The notes under the pieces: generated by a model | What the model saw: only the letters and a program-made list of their open reading frames with translations | Database searches by the model: none | What the model was told of the DNA's origin: nothing | Program-made: the position numbers and the translations under genes | DNA from: Craterostigma plantagineum | Lineage: Eukaryota; Streptophyta; Magnoliopsida; Lamiales; Linderniaceae | Reading direction: 5' to 3' | Assembly: GCA_027422505.1 (NCBI GenBank) | Contig: JAPQWV010000017.1 | Coordinates: 12,959,501 to 13,023,500, forward strand | Length of the DNA stretch: 64,000 bases | Part shown: positions 1 to 10,809 of the stretch, one piece after another | How the letters are laid out: each line of letters starts with the position of its first letter | How positions within the stretch are numbered: position 1 is the first letter of the stretch

Positions 1-635
1 TTTCCTAATGCTACGAGGTGACCTTTATGTCACCGGTGTTCAAGACAAGACATGTGCAAGACAAGACATGTAATCTGGCTAACGCCCTCGTAGCAAAGGA
101 TAAGCCGAGGGCCCCATATGACAAGACATGTGCAAGACAAGATATGTATTGTGGGCCCCTCCAAGACGAGACAAGACAGGACACGATTTCTGTGAGAATG
201 AGTAAGCATTGGCGCGGATGCCTCTGCAAGTCATGATACGAGCACATCATGCATGATTCCTACATATTGAGCTTTATAAGTTCATCCCATGTTTTATGTG
301 TTGTAGGTTCTTGCGAACACGGTACGTGATCGCCTAGCCGGCAAGGCATTCTTTTGAAGCTTCCGGGCGACTTTTGGGGGTGGTGTGTACGTGGATGACG
401 ACCTGTGAGGCCGGGCGCATATGAAACTCTTTTGCTGCAAATGTATACACGTCCCATGTAATTAGGACATAAATGTAGTTAGAAAGTTAATGTAATTCTT
501 TTGACGTGTGCTGAAATGAACTCCTTTATGAAAAAGGAAAAATTTCATACGCACTTTCGTATCTCTTGAACTTTATCGCATCGTTAGGCACTTAGAATAA
601 CGCTAGAAATGATGGCGATAGCTAGGGTCGCTACA
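1..635 (+). mobile_element. 3' part of a Ty3/gypsy-type LTR (LTR A)
   Basis: This is the downstream part of a long terminal repeat whose start lies outside the window. It ends in GGGTCGCTACA at 635, the same ending as LTR B at 5639. It shares two landmarks with the other three Ty3-type LTRs here: a TTGAGCTTTATAAG-like hairpin at about 263-288 and GGATGACGACCTGTG at 392-406. Positions 40-180 carry several copies of a CAAGACAAGACATGTG-like motif. The orientation is inferred from the landmark hairpin, which resembles CTTACTGAGC in Tekay-like chromovirus LTRs known from other plants. No internal gypsy domains are visible. The element interrupts the LINE ORF2 fragment that resumes at 636. Confidence 0.65.
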
Positions 636-740
636 AAGGATGTCTCTCCTCCCTCCTGGACTTTTCATACATAAAAGAGGCAAATAGCGTCTCTCTCGTC
701 TCTCCATCGACATCCAACGACAATGGACAGCCTGAGGGAA
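636..740 (-). pseudogene. L1 LINE ORF2 endonuclease fragment between two LTRs
   Basis: These 105 bases lie between the end of LTR A and the start of LTR B. On the minus strand they continue the LINE ORF2 endonuclease segment that ends at 5640 on the far side of LTR B. If LTR B and one target-site copy are ignored, the frame runs through a Pro-Gln-Ala-Val-His-Cys stretch, close to the QAIHC motif common in plant L1 endonucleases. A second frame contains SFMYEKSRREERH, similar to the family's F-V-Y-F-N---R--LW block. A frameshift separates the two. The piece is short, so the assignment rests on position plus weak similarity. Confidence 0.5.
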
Positions 741-1986
741 TGTAATACCCGTAAATTTAATACGCTATTACGAATGTAATTAGCAGAGTGGTAATATAGA
801 TCAGAAATTTATTTGTTTATTCAAATGAAGAATTCCAAATTTTGGAGTGAAAATATAAAGTATATAAATTTCGAAAATATATAAGAACATGATTTAATGC
901 TTAATATGGAATTTTGGAAAGACCATTTAAAATATAAGAAAACTATGAAGAATATCAATTTAATAAGAATATTCAAAGAATGAATTCACATTCGGGTACA
1001 TCATATATACGTATAGAGATAATGGCACATAATAATATACTAGCATGCCGTGGCCGCACGTTTGCGGCTACGAGAAAACTTCAACCCAGGGAAAAAAATC
1101 ACAAACAGTGGAAATTCTACAAAACAAAAGGTATAACATTAACGACGTTAATTGAGCTGAGGACAAGTCGAAATTTTAGTTACTGTGTTGAAGCTTCATC
1201 AGCATGGACCCAAGGAGATCTCGTAGACATTCGCGTAACGGTGATTTCTCATGTTTCAAAAAAAAAAACATTGATAAACGGTGGTTGCAGTTGCAACGAG
1301 ACCTTCTCTATATCAAATTAACCACTAAATCGTATCTTCTGATGCTAAGATAACATGTTGTATGACACTGAGTGCCTTCATTCACTTAATTCAGCGAACA
1401 CGTGGTATGCGACTCGATTATCCCTACATTCACCCAATTCGTCACTGTGCCACTCAGAGTATTCCCTTCATTCACCCAATTCATCAAACACATTGTGTGC
1501 AACGCGTGTATTCCCGCAAATGCTTCGAAAGTTAAGGGCATTCTTGCATTGGAAAACAATTCCCGTCGACGCTTCAAGATCAAGACACAAATCCAACCAC
1601 CTCAGTCGCTCTTGTCTATTCTTATCGGTATCGTAAGCCCTTCTAGTACAACCGCTCCATCGGCAAACTAATGCCCCCAACTTTCAATTTTTTCACTCAA
1701 TATAAGATAAAATAAGGTGAGGTTAGGTGAACAATATCAGTAAAACACGATCAAGAAGAAAGCATCAACGGATGTCTTAAACTCAACAAGCTGAATATTC
1801 GCAAGTATATTATCAACGTTGTTTAAAAAGATTTACACTATAAATTCGGGAATTTCGTGAATTGAGACAGAGAGATTGTATAAACTACAACTACCACCGA
1901 GGCGTCCGCCTCCTCTCACACATTACCGTTCGAGCCCATTCAGATAACCACCACGCCTTTGCCACCCAAAGTGCTCTTCCCTCAGC

Positions 1987-2062
1987 TATCTTCATCTCTT
2001 GCAAGAAATCAAAGATATGATTTCTATCTTCGTCTCTTGCAAGAAATCAAAGATATGATTAT
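1987..2062. repeat. 38-bp tandem duplication
   Basis: A segment beginning TATCTTCATCTCTTGC is followed at once by a copy with one visible change (cttcAtctc to cttcGtctc). The period is 38 bp. It lies upstream of the kinase fragment, in sequence with no recognised coding content. Confidence 0.85.
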
Positions 2063-2418
2063 GGTAATAATTGATACTGTACTCTTTATCTCAGTACAAA
2101 TTTCAACCTTACCATCGTCAGACGATGTCTGATTGCTGCTTGCGAGGGAAGCTGCACAAAGGTTTTCAATACAAGATTTAAACTTAACACGTTGTTAAAG
2201 ACAGATGGAGACCGATAAGCATTTCTAACGAACTCTTTATCGAATGTGGAGGGTAAAGCTTTGGAACCCTAATAATGAGAAATTACCTATTTGTATTTCC
2301 AAACAAAGTCTAGAATGGGAGAGGTGAGATTAAATCTGCAATCTGCTCACAGACGCACACACACGCACGCTGGTATCTGTGCGTTTACCTCATGAAACAG
2401 TGATGATTAATTGTATAG

Positions 2419-3555
2419 GTTGTGGGGATGCCGAAGTACATGTGCCCGGAAATTCTATCTGATATTCCTCATGGTTACAAATTGGATATATGGTCTTTAG
2501 GTATGCAGTAAAAAAGCCAACTTTCTACACACAATTCAGTCCCTTCAATAACAGAGAAATCTTGTTTCAGGCTGCTCATTCGCCTCCATTTAGAGCTGCT
2601 GTGAGTCTCAGCTTCAAATTCGTGAACCATAATTACTCCATAATAAATCTTTTTCGCGGTGATGAGATAAAATTTCCCTTTTATTGTGCTGATCAAATAG
2701 GTATAGAGGGACTCGTCAACAAGATGAACAGATCGAGCATGTCTCCTCTCCCTACTATATACTCTTCTCCACTGTAAGCTACCAATTCCTATATGTTCAG
2801 CTGCATTTCTGCTATCATCATAAAAACAATACTTTGAGTCGTTGTTACTACATGAAGCAGCTGATCAGAAGCATGCTTAGAAAAAGCCCAGAACATAGAC
2901 CTACTGTAAGTTCTTAGTACTGAAGTTCTTAGTGCGTTCATGATCCACTTCAGCTTGTTTAATAACAGAAGCTCCATTAATGATAGGTTGCAGAACTCCT
3001 AAGGCATCCTCATCTTCAGCCCTACCTATCTCAGTACAAGGGCGTATATCCAGTCTACATTCAAGTCAAATCCCAATCAAAATGCATCTCCCCCAAGGAT
3101 TCGTTTCTGAGAAATACGCTCGTAACAGCAGCATCAAACTGAACATGAACTTGCCCAGGCAAGATCCACGCAAGAAAAAGAAGTTGATCAAAAGCAGAAA
3201 ACACATCGATCGCAAGAAGGCGGTAATAGAACCTTCTTCTTCTTCTTCTTCTTCTTCTTCTTCTTCTTCTTCTTCTACTTCTTCTTCTTTGGGATCGAGC
3301 ACAGTGACAGATCGGCACAATGAAGAACAGCCCATCAAGAAAGTGGATCAGAAGCAGAGCGTTTGTGTGAATCGGCTGCCGATGGAGGACAAATCCGAGA
3401 GGGATACGTCGAAATCGGAGCTAAAGGCTGCTCCTTTAATGTCGAGAAGCCACAGCGTTAGGTATGGCGGGGACGGCGACGACGACAGTGATGAGAGGGC
3501 TGAAGCTATGGAGTCCCTTCTTTTCATTGAACACCATTGGTCTGAAGCCAACTGA
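2419..3555 (+). pseudogene. NIMA-related protein kinase (NEK) fragment with introns retained
   Basis: Exon-like blocks match the C-lobe of plant NEK serine/threonine kinases in order. Block 2419-2500 gives [11 protein letters not shown]...DIWSLG (kinase subdomains VIII-IX) and is followed by donor GTATGC. Block about 2550-2600 gives AAHSPPFRA, then GTGAGT. Block 2701-2773 gives NKMNRSSMSPLP, then GTAAGC. Block about 2858-2905 gives LIRSMLRKSPEHRPT, then GTAAGT. A last exon follows from 2969, after an AATAACAG acceptor, and is open to 3555. It has a Lys-rich stretch, a poly-Ser run and an ERAEAMESLL segment resembling the NEK C-terminal RADALEGLLE motif. The N-lobe, the catalytic HRDLK loop and DFG are missing. 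The activation-loop GTP is GMP (ACG to ATG). Retained introns show DNA-level capture rather than retroposition. The segment sits inside LTR B. Kinase identity is confident; expression is unlikely. Confidence 0.8.
3233..3288. repeat. (TCT)n microsatellite
   Basis: A near-perfect TCT/CTT run with one interruption (tctActt). In the plus frame of the kinase fragment's last exon it encodes poly-serine. Confidence 0.95.
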
Positions 3556-5639
3556 TCGTCGTACACCTCCACGACATCACTGCTTCAGGGGAGAGAAATC
3601 GTTTTTGCTCGACTTTGGTTATTTACAGCATTCTCCTTTTAAAATGAGTATAGTTACGAGATTGCCATTTGTGACCGGCAACTTGCTGGAAACTGGCTAC
3701 TAACAGGTGGCTTCACACTTTTATAGTAGTAATAGATATCTTAGATATGCTATATACACACATATATATATATATTTAATAATATTAATTTAGCCATATA
3801 CACGTGGTGGCAAATTAAGTTAGGCTAAGTATGACTAATAGAAAGATTTCTTAGCCCTAAAGTACTATACATCATCATAAAAAGCACTGCGTATATGTAT
3901 ATATCGATGATTTGAAATAGAAAGGGAAGGTTTAAGAACAAAGAACAAATGGGACGAACGAAGTGAAGAAGAAATTTCAACTAGCTTAACAGTTCGAATT
4001 TGAAAAGGAGGAAGGTAAAAAAACCCTATATATAATACGTTAATTCTTATGTTTAGTAGAGCTACATGTTTCAAGTACCTTATATGACTGTGAATTAGGT
4101 AAAGCGTTTGAGCATAATAGATACAGTTAGGACTGTAGATTCTTGAAGTTTCAAATTTATGTTTGATCGTGAGCGTAAGTTAAGACATAAGTTTTGGTGA
4201 CTTTCGAAAATAGGATAATGTTCGTGAGGATTTTGGGGTGTACAGTATTCTGGGTTTAGAATAATTTTCGAAAGAAATCATAATGATATATGAATTTTAG
4301 TAATTATTGTTTTTGGACGTTGAGTGATTTTCGAAACATGTATGTTCTTGAGGGTTCGATGTTTTTATAGAATATAAATTTTTGGGTTGATGAACTTTGA
4401 AATAGGAATTTCACGAATTGCGAGGAGAATTAAGTATTTCGCGAATCAAACGAGTTTCGCGAGTTGACCGTTGACTTCGAATTTAATTTCGAAAGTTAAT
4501 TATTTTAAATCAGTATAGTTATAGAATTAGTACATATACTGATAATATTTATTTATTCAGAGGATTAATATATAGGGACTCCACCAGACCTCTGAGTCGA
4601 CAGTATCAGGAGGACAGGTAGGTGAATCATTCATCTACAACGCGTAAACACCAATGTGATATTAAAGTGCTTTTATGTGCTACTATGTGACTATGTGATT
4701 CGATGAGTTAGGTGTTTTACGTTTGTTTTATGTGGCATCACAATATCATGTATTACCACGTTAAATGCTTGCATGTGCATTACACATCATTTCACGAACC
4801 GTGGTGGAACGGCGGTACTGTATTGTACACATTGAGCGAGTAGCCAATATTGGCTGTCGACCCGTAGAGGAGTCACGTGAGTGGGGGCATCTGCTGTGCA
4901 CAAGCGCCTGTGACGGTGACCCATTGGCCCGTTAGACACTATGCGGCAGACTGCGGGCGACCTGGAAAGGAGCGACTTGGGACATCCCCAAGTAGGCTAG
5001 CTAGTATAGGCCACGCTGTCGCATGCGGGAGGAGGCGACCTGGAGGTTGCGACCTGGGTACCCTTACGGGACCTAGTGTAGGCTACCAGCGTGGGCACCG
5101 CATTGGCAGAAAAGGCGACCCGAGAGAGTGACCTGATACGGCTCAGGGAGGCTGCTCGGTGTAGGCCACTGCCGTAGTGTTGTGATAGTTTTGTGGTTGT
5201 GATCGTGATCGTGGTAGTGATTTTGCGTGATGGTGCACAGTATGAAGCCCAGGGCACGTTGAGAGTGGAGAGTGTATCCCGGTTGTGAGAGTGATAGTGA
5301 GTGGCATTGTGTCGGTGAGAATTGGGAGTAAGTGAACGTGAGTGAGTCACACGTGCATGTGCATTATTTCACCTACTGGGCAATAGCTCAGTGTTTGCGT
5401 GTTGTAGGTAATCGACGATCGAGGCTGGCTATTGGAGCTTCCACGGGCTTTTGAGGGCGGGGCTGTACATGGATGACGACCTGTGGGCGAGTGATAGGGT
5501 GTTTTGGGCCTTCGGCCCGTTCGTATTAACTTCTCGTATAAACAAATGTTTTTTGTAAAATGGGTTCTCCCACGGCTTTTGCTGCTAAACCCGACGCGAG
5601 TTATCGCTAACTAGCGATTAGAGAGTGGGGGTCGCTACA

Positions 5640-5893
5640 GGGATGAACTCAAGAACATCCACCATACCGAAGGGTCCCAGCCCACCCATATCCTCGTAGT
5701 CGGCCCTCATCGTAATCATAGAACAAACTCCAACGTCCTCTAATGCCATTCGAAACAACTCCCGCATTAGATACAACAACACGAGTCTCCAGAAGCCCAA
5801 TCGTACTAAGTCTTTCATATGCTATCAACTCCACCACCGCCCTCATGTGTCTTGTTTATTAAGACCATGTATATTCCATGCCACCAACGCTAT
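5640..5893 (-). pseudogene. L1 LINE ORF2, N-terminal endonuclease fragment
   Basis: The minus strand shows the start of a plant L1 ORF2 endonuclease/exonuclease/phosphatase domain. AWNIHGLNKQD is followed, after a stop and frameshift, by VVELIAYERLSTIGLLETRV, which matches the family's AWNxRGLN and LxxxGLLETRV blocks. In an active LINE this domain nicks target DNA for target-primed reverse transcription. The fragment is cut by LTR B at 5639/5640 and appears to resume at 636-740. No LINE reverse transcriptase is present in the window. ORF1 lies immediately upstream on the same strand, as expected. Confidence 0.75.
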
Positions 5894-7394
5894 CATAAAT
5901 GCTCCCCATCGTGGGCTGCATTTATCTTTAGGGCCCAAGTGAGATAGGATAGTCTCCGTCACATCACTCAAATCACGTAAAGCTTCAATCGATTGTGCCC
6001 CTCCACTAAGGGCGATCTGATGGCCGCATTACCTGTTGGCCGCGGTCCCCGTGGGCTGCTCCTTGATGAGCTTGCCTCCCCTGCTGACCACGTACATTCC
6101 ATGCCCCTCCATAGTGTTCCCCTTCGCCCCCACCTGTCGCCACTCCTCATGAGGTCGCCTACCCATATTCATACGTCCATGCAACGTGCCATCCTTCGGT
6201 CCCAAGTAGCCTGCCTGAATCGCTGCATGTCCGTCACATCTCGCTTCTCCACCTGTCGATGTTCGAGGAGAGCCTGCTGTCGAACTTGGCGTTGTGGTGC
6301 AATAGATCCCTCTTCCCTCCCCAAACGCTTCGTGCAGTTCGAATCCCCATGAGCCCATGATGCGCATGTAGGACATTGGGAGGGACGCCGGTCGCTACGT
6401 GAATGGGAATAGTTCATCACCCCCTCGTCTGATGGTAGACGAACATTAAACGATTCCAACAATGGGTCTGACAACGTCTTCATGATACAAATACGAGAAT
6501 AATCAATTCTGATTCCCCTCGTCGTTACGCCATCCACATACAAAGGGCGGTCAACCACACTCACAACTACCCCAAGGCCTTTTGTGTCCAAAGCTCACAT
6601 GGAACGTTCCAGAGTTTCACCCATAATGGTAGCTCAACAATCTCCTTCCTTTCGAAGGACATCCTAGGTTTCCACGGCTCCAATAGTAAGGGCTGACCTT
6701 GCATCAGCCAAGGACAACCTTCCAAAACTTCCATCATGGCCATCTTAGATTCAAAAAGGAACATAAAGAAACCATTTGTGGTGGAGCGAACTTCCGCCAA
6801 CCTCCGTCATATCGAACGTAGATAGGCTCCACGAAGGGGAAATACTGCTTTTTACCCAAAAAATAACCAACCAGTGTATGCTTCCAACGATTGACTCCAC
6901 TTCGCACCACATCTCTTGATGGATGCGCCTCTCCCACCCCTTCAACGATAGAAGGCGGCGTGTATCCTAACTTCATTCCCCGACTTCAGTTGCGACTGCT
7001 GAGGCACCGATCAGATCCCGTCACAGTCGCTGAATAAGACGACGCATTGATCGAATGTTCATCGTCGTACGAATCGGCCCAAGGCGTGAGAAGACCAGTC
7101 CACGCTTGTCTGGTCCGTTGATGAGCCCATCATGGCCCATCCTATCATCAGTCGGACCAGCCTCGTGATAAACCATAGATTGTCCCGACCCAATTACGGC
7201 CCATCAAGGCCCAGCAGCCCCTGCGCCGGATTCACCAGCCCCACCATCGATGCCACAAATGTTGGAGTGCCCTTCATAGCCGCCATAGCCGGCATATGCC
7301 CGTAATTTCCGTGAGCTCATTAAGCCCGGGCTGTCGCGACTGGCCAGAAATCAGCGTAGATGGAGTAGAAAACCTAGACACCCTCACTTTGTTC
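5894..7394 (-). pseudogene. L1 LINE ORF1: DUF4283 domain plus CCHC zinc knuckle
   Basis: Minus-strand coding remnants spread over several frames. The 6976-6734 stretch contains TLVGYFLGKKQYFPFVEP, the start of the DUF4283 domain of plant LINE ORF1 proteins. The 6800-6567 stretch carries TTNGFFMFLFES, VLEGCPWLMQGQPLLL and LPLWVKLWNVPCELWT. The 6591-6169 stretch carries RPLYVDGVT and the zinc knuckle CPTCASWAHGDSNC (C-x2-C-x4-H-x4-C). The product is an RNA-binding chaperone for LINE ribonucleoprotein. Several frameshifts separate the frames, so the gene is dead. The N-terminal part continues beyond the solo LTR, from 9984 upward. The region from 5894 to about 6150 is the weakly conserved C-terminus. 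Confidence 0.8.
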
Positions 7395-7399
7395 TCAGC

Positions 7400-9978
7400 T
7401 GTGACGACCCGCTATCTACTACTATTTTCATACGCTAATTTACGTGACTAAGTAAAATATAAATATAATACATAGGAAACATCAATAGAATTTTTCGATT
7501 TTACAAAACACACCACACCCAACTATTTTACAATACAAACATTGTTCAGATTTTACATACAATACAAACGTATTTTACAAAAACACACATAATTAAACGT
7601 AACGCCCACCGCACAGGTCGCATCCATGTACACACCACCCTCAAAAGTCACCGGAAGTTCCAGAAGGACCAGCCTCGTCATCTAAACATTTACGTACCGT
7701 ATTTGCTACGTCTACAACACATAAAAACATGGGATGAGCTATAAAGCTCAGTAAGTGGAAATATGCATGTATGCACGTGTCCAAAATAGCAAAGGCATCC
7801 GCGCCAGTGCTTTCTAATACTATCCTCACATCATACTCATTCATTTCTCGTTTCCATCAGGGCCCATAGCTACTTACTAACCGCACCACCATATCATGAG
7901 CTCAAATCCTCTTCGGATAAAAATACGATAGTGGCCCACACTGGCTAGGATAAAATTAGGGTTTATCTCCAATCTTATCATTTACCAGGTCGCCCCTCTA
8001 TCAAATACTTTCCTGGCACTATAGTTATACTACATGCCTTCCCAATACCTAATAATTTAGGTAAATATACTCGACGGTTTTACCCCGTCATGGTGCCTTT
8101 GTAGAAGTAGCTATATTCTCATCTATCTCCATTACATATAATTCGCTTTCCACTCGAATAATATAATGCACGCTCATTCCTCAAATTACTCAATATGATT
8201 CGTGCGTGCATATGATCATGATGCATAAATGATGCAACATTAAACATTCCAAATAATCTCATATAACAGATAATTCACATACCACATATTCATCGAAGCA
8301 ATTAGTCACATATTAATACACATATCAATCAATTTATGTGTTGTAGGTGAAATTCCCACTTACCTGACGTCCTTAAGCTAATCGCTAACCGGTCTGTTGA
8401 GTTTCCTAAAATATTGCCCTTTAACCACGAAAAGACAATAAAATCAGTTTATATTATATAGTTGACTACGTAAATTTTCGTTCGAAAATTCCATCAAAAA
8501 GGACGTTTGCCTATACCGTAAATTGACCCTGAAGACACCGAGAGGCAAATTATGACCGGGCGTTACGAGAGACTATGCCATTAGACTCAGAATATTTTTC
8601 TGATTAAATGGTATAAAAATATTTTTCCTCAAAAAGTGTTTTATTCGTAGAACTTAAAACGTTTTATCGTAGGGGTTCTGATTCGCGAAGTGCATTACAT
8701 GAACCCGCGAAATTCACACAGTTCGCGAAGTGTTACACAGATTCGCAAACCCACACACAATTCGCGAGGTCACTGTTCATTCGCAAAAGTTACTGTTCAT
8801 TCGCAAAAGTTACTGTTCATGTGCAAAAGTTACTGTTCATTCGTAAAGTCACTGTTCACTTCGCGAATTCACTGTTCACCGCGAAGTTACTATTCACTTT
8901 GCGAATTCACTGTTCACCGCGAAGTTACTGTTCACCGCGAAGTTACTGTTCACCCGCAAACTCACTTCGCACACCTCAATTCACAAACCTCATTCGCATA
9001 TCTTCAGTTCGCAGAAAAAAAATCAGTTCACACTCCCATTTTGCGAACTCATTCAAACTCACAATTCGCGAACTCTTAACAATTCGCGAAATTAATATCA
9101 CACACACAGTTCGCAAAATTCATTCAACCCGCAAAACTTCACACAGTTCGCGAAATTTCTTCCAACTTGCAAAACTCTCAATTCGCGAACTAATTCGCGA
9201 ACTACTCAAAATTCGCAAACTCTTATTTCACGATCACGCAAACACTGTTAATACCCAAAAACTTAAAACTTCCATTAAAATCCATTCCTTCAAGAACACG
9301 ATGAACATCTTAAAAACTTCAAAATATATTTAGACCCTTAATAAAAATCTGTATAAAACCTAAGCAAATCTAACTTCTCACACTTAGAACATATTAAATC
9401 ATAATTAAAAACATAGAAATCAAGGTAAGAAATTTATACCCCTTTCCAAGCTTAAGTTCAACCTCTACAGTTTGAGTTCTCCGTCTTCTCTCTAGATTAA
9501 TTTTCTTATGATTGAATAAATGATTAATTTTACTTCTCCACTAGTACTTTAGACAACAAAGGACAAACCCAACGTTGATATTTACCTAATCCAAAAAGCA
9601 TTGTCTCCCACTTGTCTTCCTTCCTTAATTATAATTAGTTTATTATTATAATATTTCCTAACTTCAAAGGTTCAAAGTTCAATTCATAAAAACACTTTGC
9701 ACTTCCACACTTCACGAATCCTTATGATTCGCGAAGTATACTTCACAAACTCATACACTTCGCGAATCTTTTAACTCGCGAAGTCTACCTTACATATTCA
9801 TAATTCGCCACTTAAAATTGGCCCGTGAAAATTCTTATTTCATGATTCGCGAATCTCATAATTCACCGACGTCCTAATTTCACATAAACACATAATAAAT
9901 AAAAATATGCAGTCATATAATCACGTAATATGCATGCAAATTTATTGGCCGGCTTACTTACGGGACCCGGGTATTACA
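7400..9978 (-). mobile_element. Solo LTR of a Ty3/gypsy-type element, TSD TCAGC
   Basis: It starts TGTGACGACCCGC and ends GGGACCCGGGTATTACA on the plus strand, so it has TG...CA ends in either orientation. It is flanked by perfect 5-bp direct repeats TCAGC at 7395-7399 and 9979-9983. The length is 2579 bp. There is no PBS, polypurine tract or polyprotein, so unequal recombination has probably left a solo LTR. The landmark hairpin (7731-7757) and the GGATG-GACCTGTG block (reverse complement near 7610-7632) place it with the other Ty3-type LTRs, on the minus strand. It splits LINE ORF1. A dense CG-containing motif array occupies 8.7-9.25 kb. Confidence 0.85.
8690..9245. repeat. Degenerate short repeats built on TTCGCGAA and ACTGTTCA
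   Basis: About 550 bases of degenerate tandem copies, about 20-25 bp each. Examples are ATTCGCAAAAGTTACTGTTC and CGCGAAGTTACTGTTCAC, giving way to spaced TTCGCGAA-type palindromes. A second, sparser cluster of the palindrome occurs at about 9710-9860. Open frames across it are products of the repeat. Confidence 0.8.
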
Positions 9979-9983
9979 TCAGC

Positions 9984-10809
9984 CGACTCCACCCTACGCT
10001 GGTCCTCAATAACTATTTCCTCGTCCACAGGTTCATCCTCCACAGCTCTGCCCACGTCTACACATCGCCTCGCTGTCAATCCATGCGTCGGCAGTGGTGT
10101 ATCTGGCTCCCCCATTTAGATCAGCTAAATGAACGTGGGTTATGCCGAAGAATTCCTTAAACCTGAACAGGACCACCACCACAACAAATACGTGAATGCC
10201 TCGGAACCCTAGGTGCAGTCCGGTCCCCAACCATGGCAGAATCTATCGCGTTCGTTGCTGCAATCACAACCTCCCCAATTCGACCCCATCACCTCGCTCT
10301 GCCGCATCAGGCATGAACCCGGTTGAGCAGTTCGTGGAATCGCACCCCATCAAAGCATGCTGCGAATTCTGTATACGCAGCACATAGAGCGGCCAGATCA
10401 AGCATCACCGGAAGTTTCGTAGCCTCCCCAGCAGTATCCCCGATCGGCGCGGGACCGTTCTCCCCCATCACACGATCACAGATGCGATCAGCGTTCGCCA
10501 GCATCGTAGAATCCGTACAGAATGGCCCCCCAACCCCACACACAATGGTGTTCCTGACGTCGCCTTGACCCCAGGTGGCGCTGCTTAAAGCGTTCCATCC
10601 GATTCAGATGACATCCTATCAAAAACCGCAAACCCTAGCCCTAAACTTTCACAAAATCGCAGAATCACCCCAAATAATCCCGTCAATGGTGGTCGGACGA
10701 TCACAAGGCGCGGCGAATCAAAAATTCAAAATTTGTCTTTCTCTCTCTACTTTCTCTCTCTCAGTAAAGACGGAGAACTTTGGAAGGCGAGGACTACGAT
10801 TTAGATCCT
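9984..10809 (-). pseudogene. 5' UTR and N-terminal ORF1 region of the L1 LINE
   Basis: This block lies upstream, on the minus strand, of the DUF4283 remnant and joins it when the solo LTR and one TSD copy are ignored. From 10809 to about 10615 it looks like a LINE 5' UTR, with an AG-rich GAGAGAGAGAAAG tract around 10736-10766. A candidate start codon is at 10614 (MSSESDGTL, then a stop), and a 79-codon open stretch at 10543-10307 follows in another frame. No conserved domain is recognised here; the assignment rests on position, strand and the restored junction at the TSD. The 5' boundary with the plus-strand element at about 10810 is approximate. Confidence 0.55.

Larger units (their letters stand above)
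741..5639 (+). mobile_element. Ty3/gypsy-type LTR B, enlarged by a gene-fragment insertion
   Basis: It starts TGTAATACCCG at 741 and ends GGGGGTCGCTACA at 5639. The flanks are GGGAA (736-740) and GGGAT (5640-5644), a target duplication with one mismatch. It carries the same hairpin (about 5368-5393) and GGATGACGACCTGTG (5470-5484) landmarks as LTR A. At 4.9 kb it is about 2.1-2.3 kb longer than the complete sister LTRs (2579 and 2816 bp). The excess roughly matches the kinase-fragment segment between about 1.3 and 3.9 kb, whose exact insertion borders could not be fixed. No PBS, polypurine tract or gypsy polyprotein is adjacent, so this looks like a solo LTR inserted in a LINE. The Tekay-like lineage is inferred. 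Confidence 0.65.

Noticed and set aside
635..741. LTR A and LTR B as the two LTRs of one tiny element
   Set aside because: The 105 bases between them hold no PBS at the first edge and resemble LINE endonuclease sequence. LTR B has its own flanking near-duplicate target site.
980..1321. Plus-strand open frame of 113 codons
   Set aside because: No recognisable domain, and it lies in LTR-like or insert-border sequence; codon content looks random.
3061..3338. Minus-strand poly-Arg and poly-Glu frames
   Set aside because: Antisense reading of the (TCT)n microsatellite in the kinase fragment.
1300..3840. Helitron as carrier of the kinase fragment
   Set aside because: A TCTCTATATC stretch near 1307 resembles some Helitron starts, but no convincing CTRR end with a hairpin was found, nor A/T insertion flanks.
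8690..9333. Two overlapping plus-strand open frames of 129 and 170 codons
   Set aside because: They are produced by the short tandem repeats of the LTR; the translation is a repetitive H-S-R-S-Y-C pattern.
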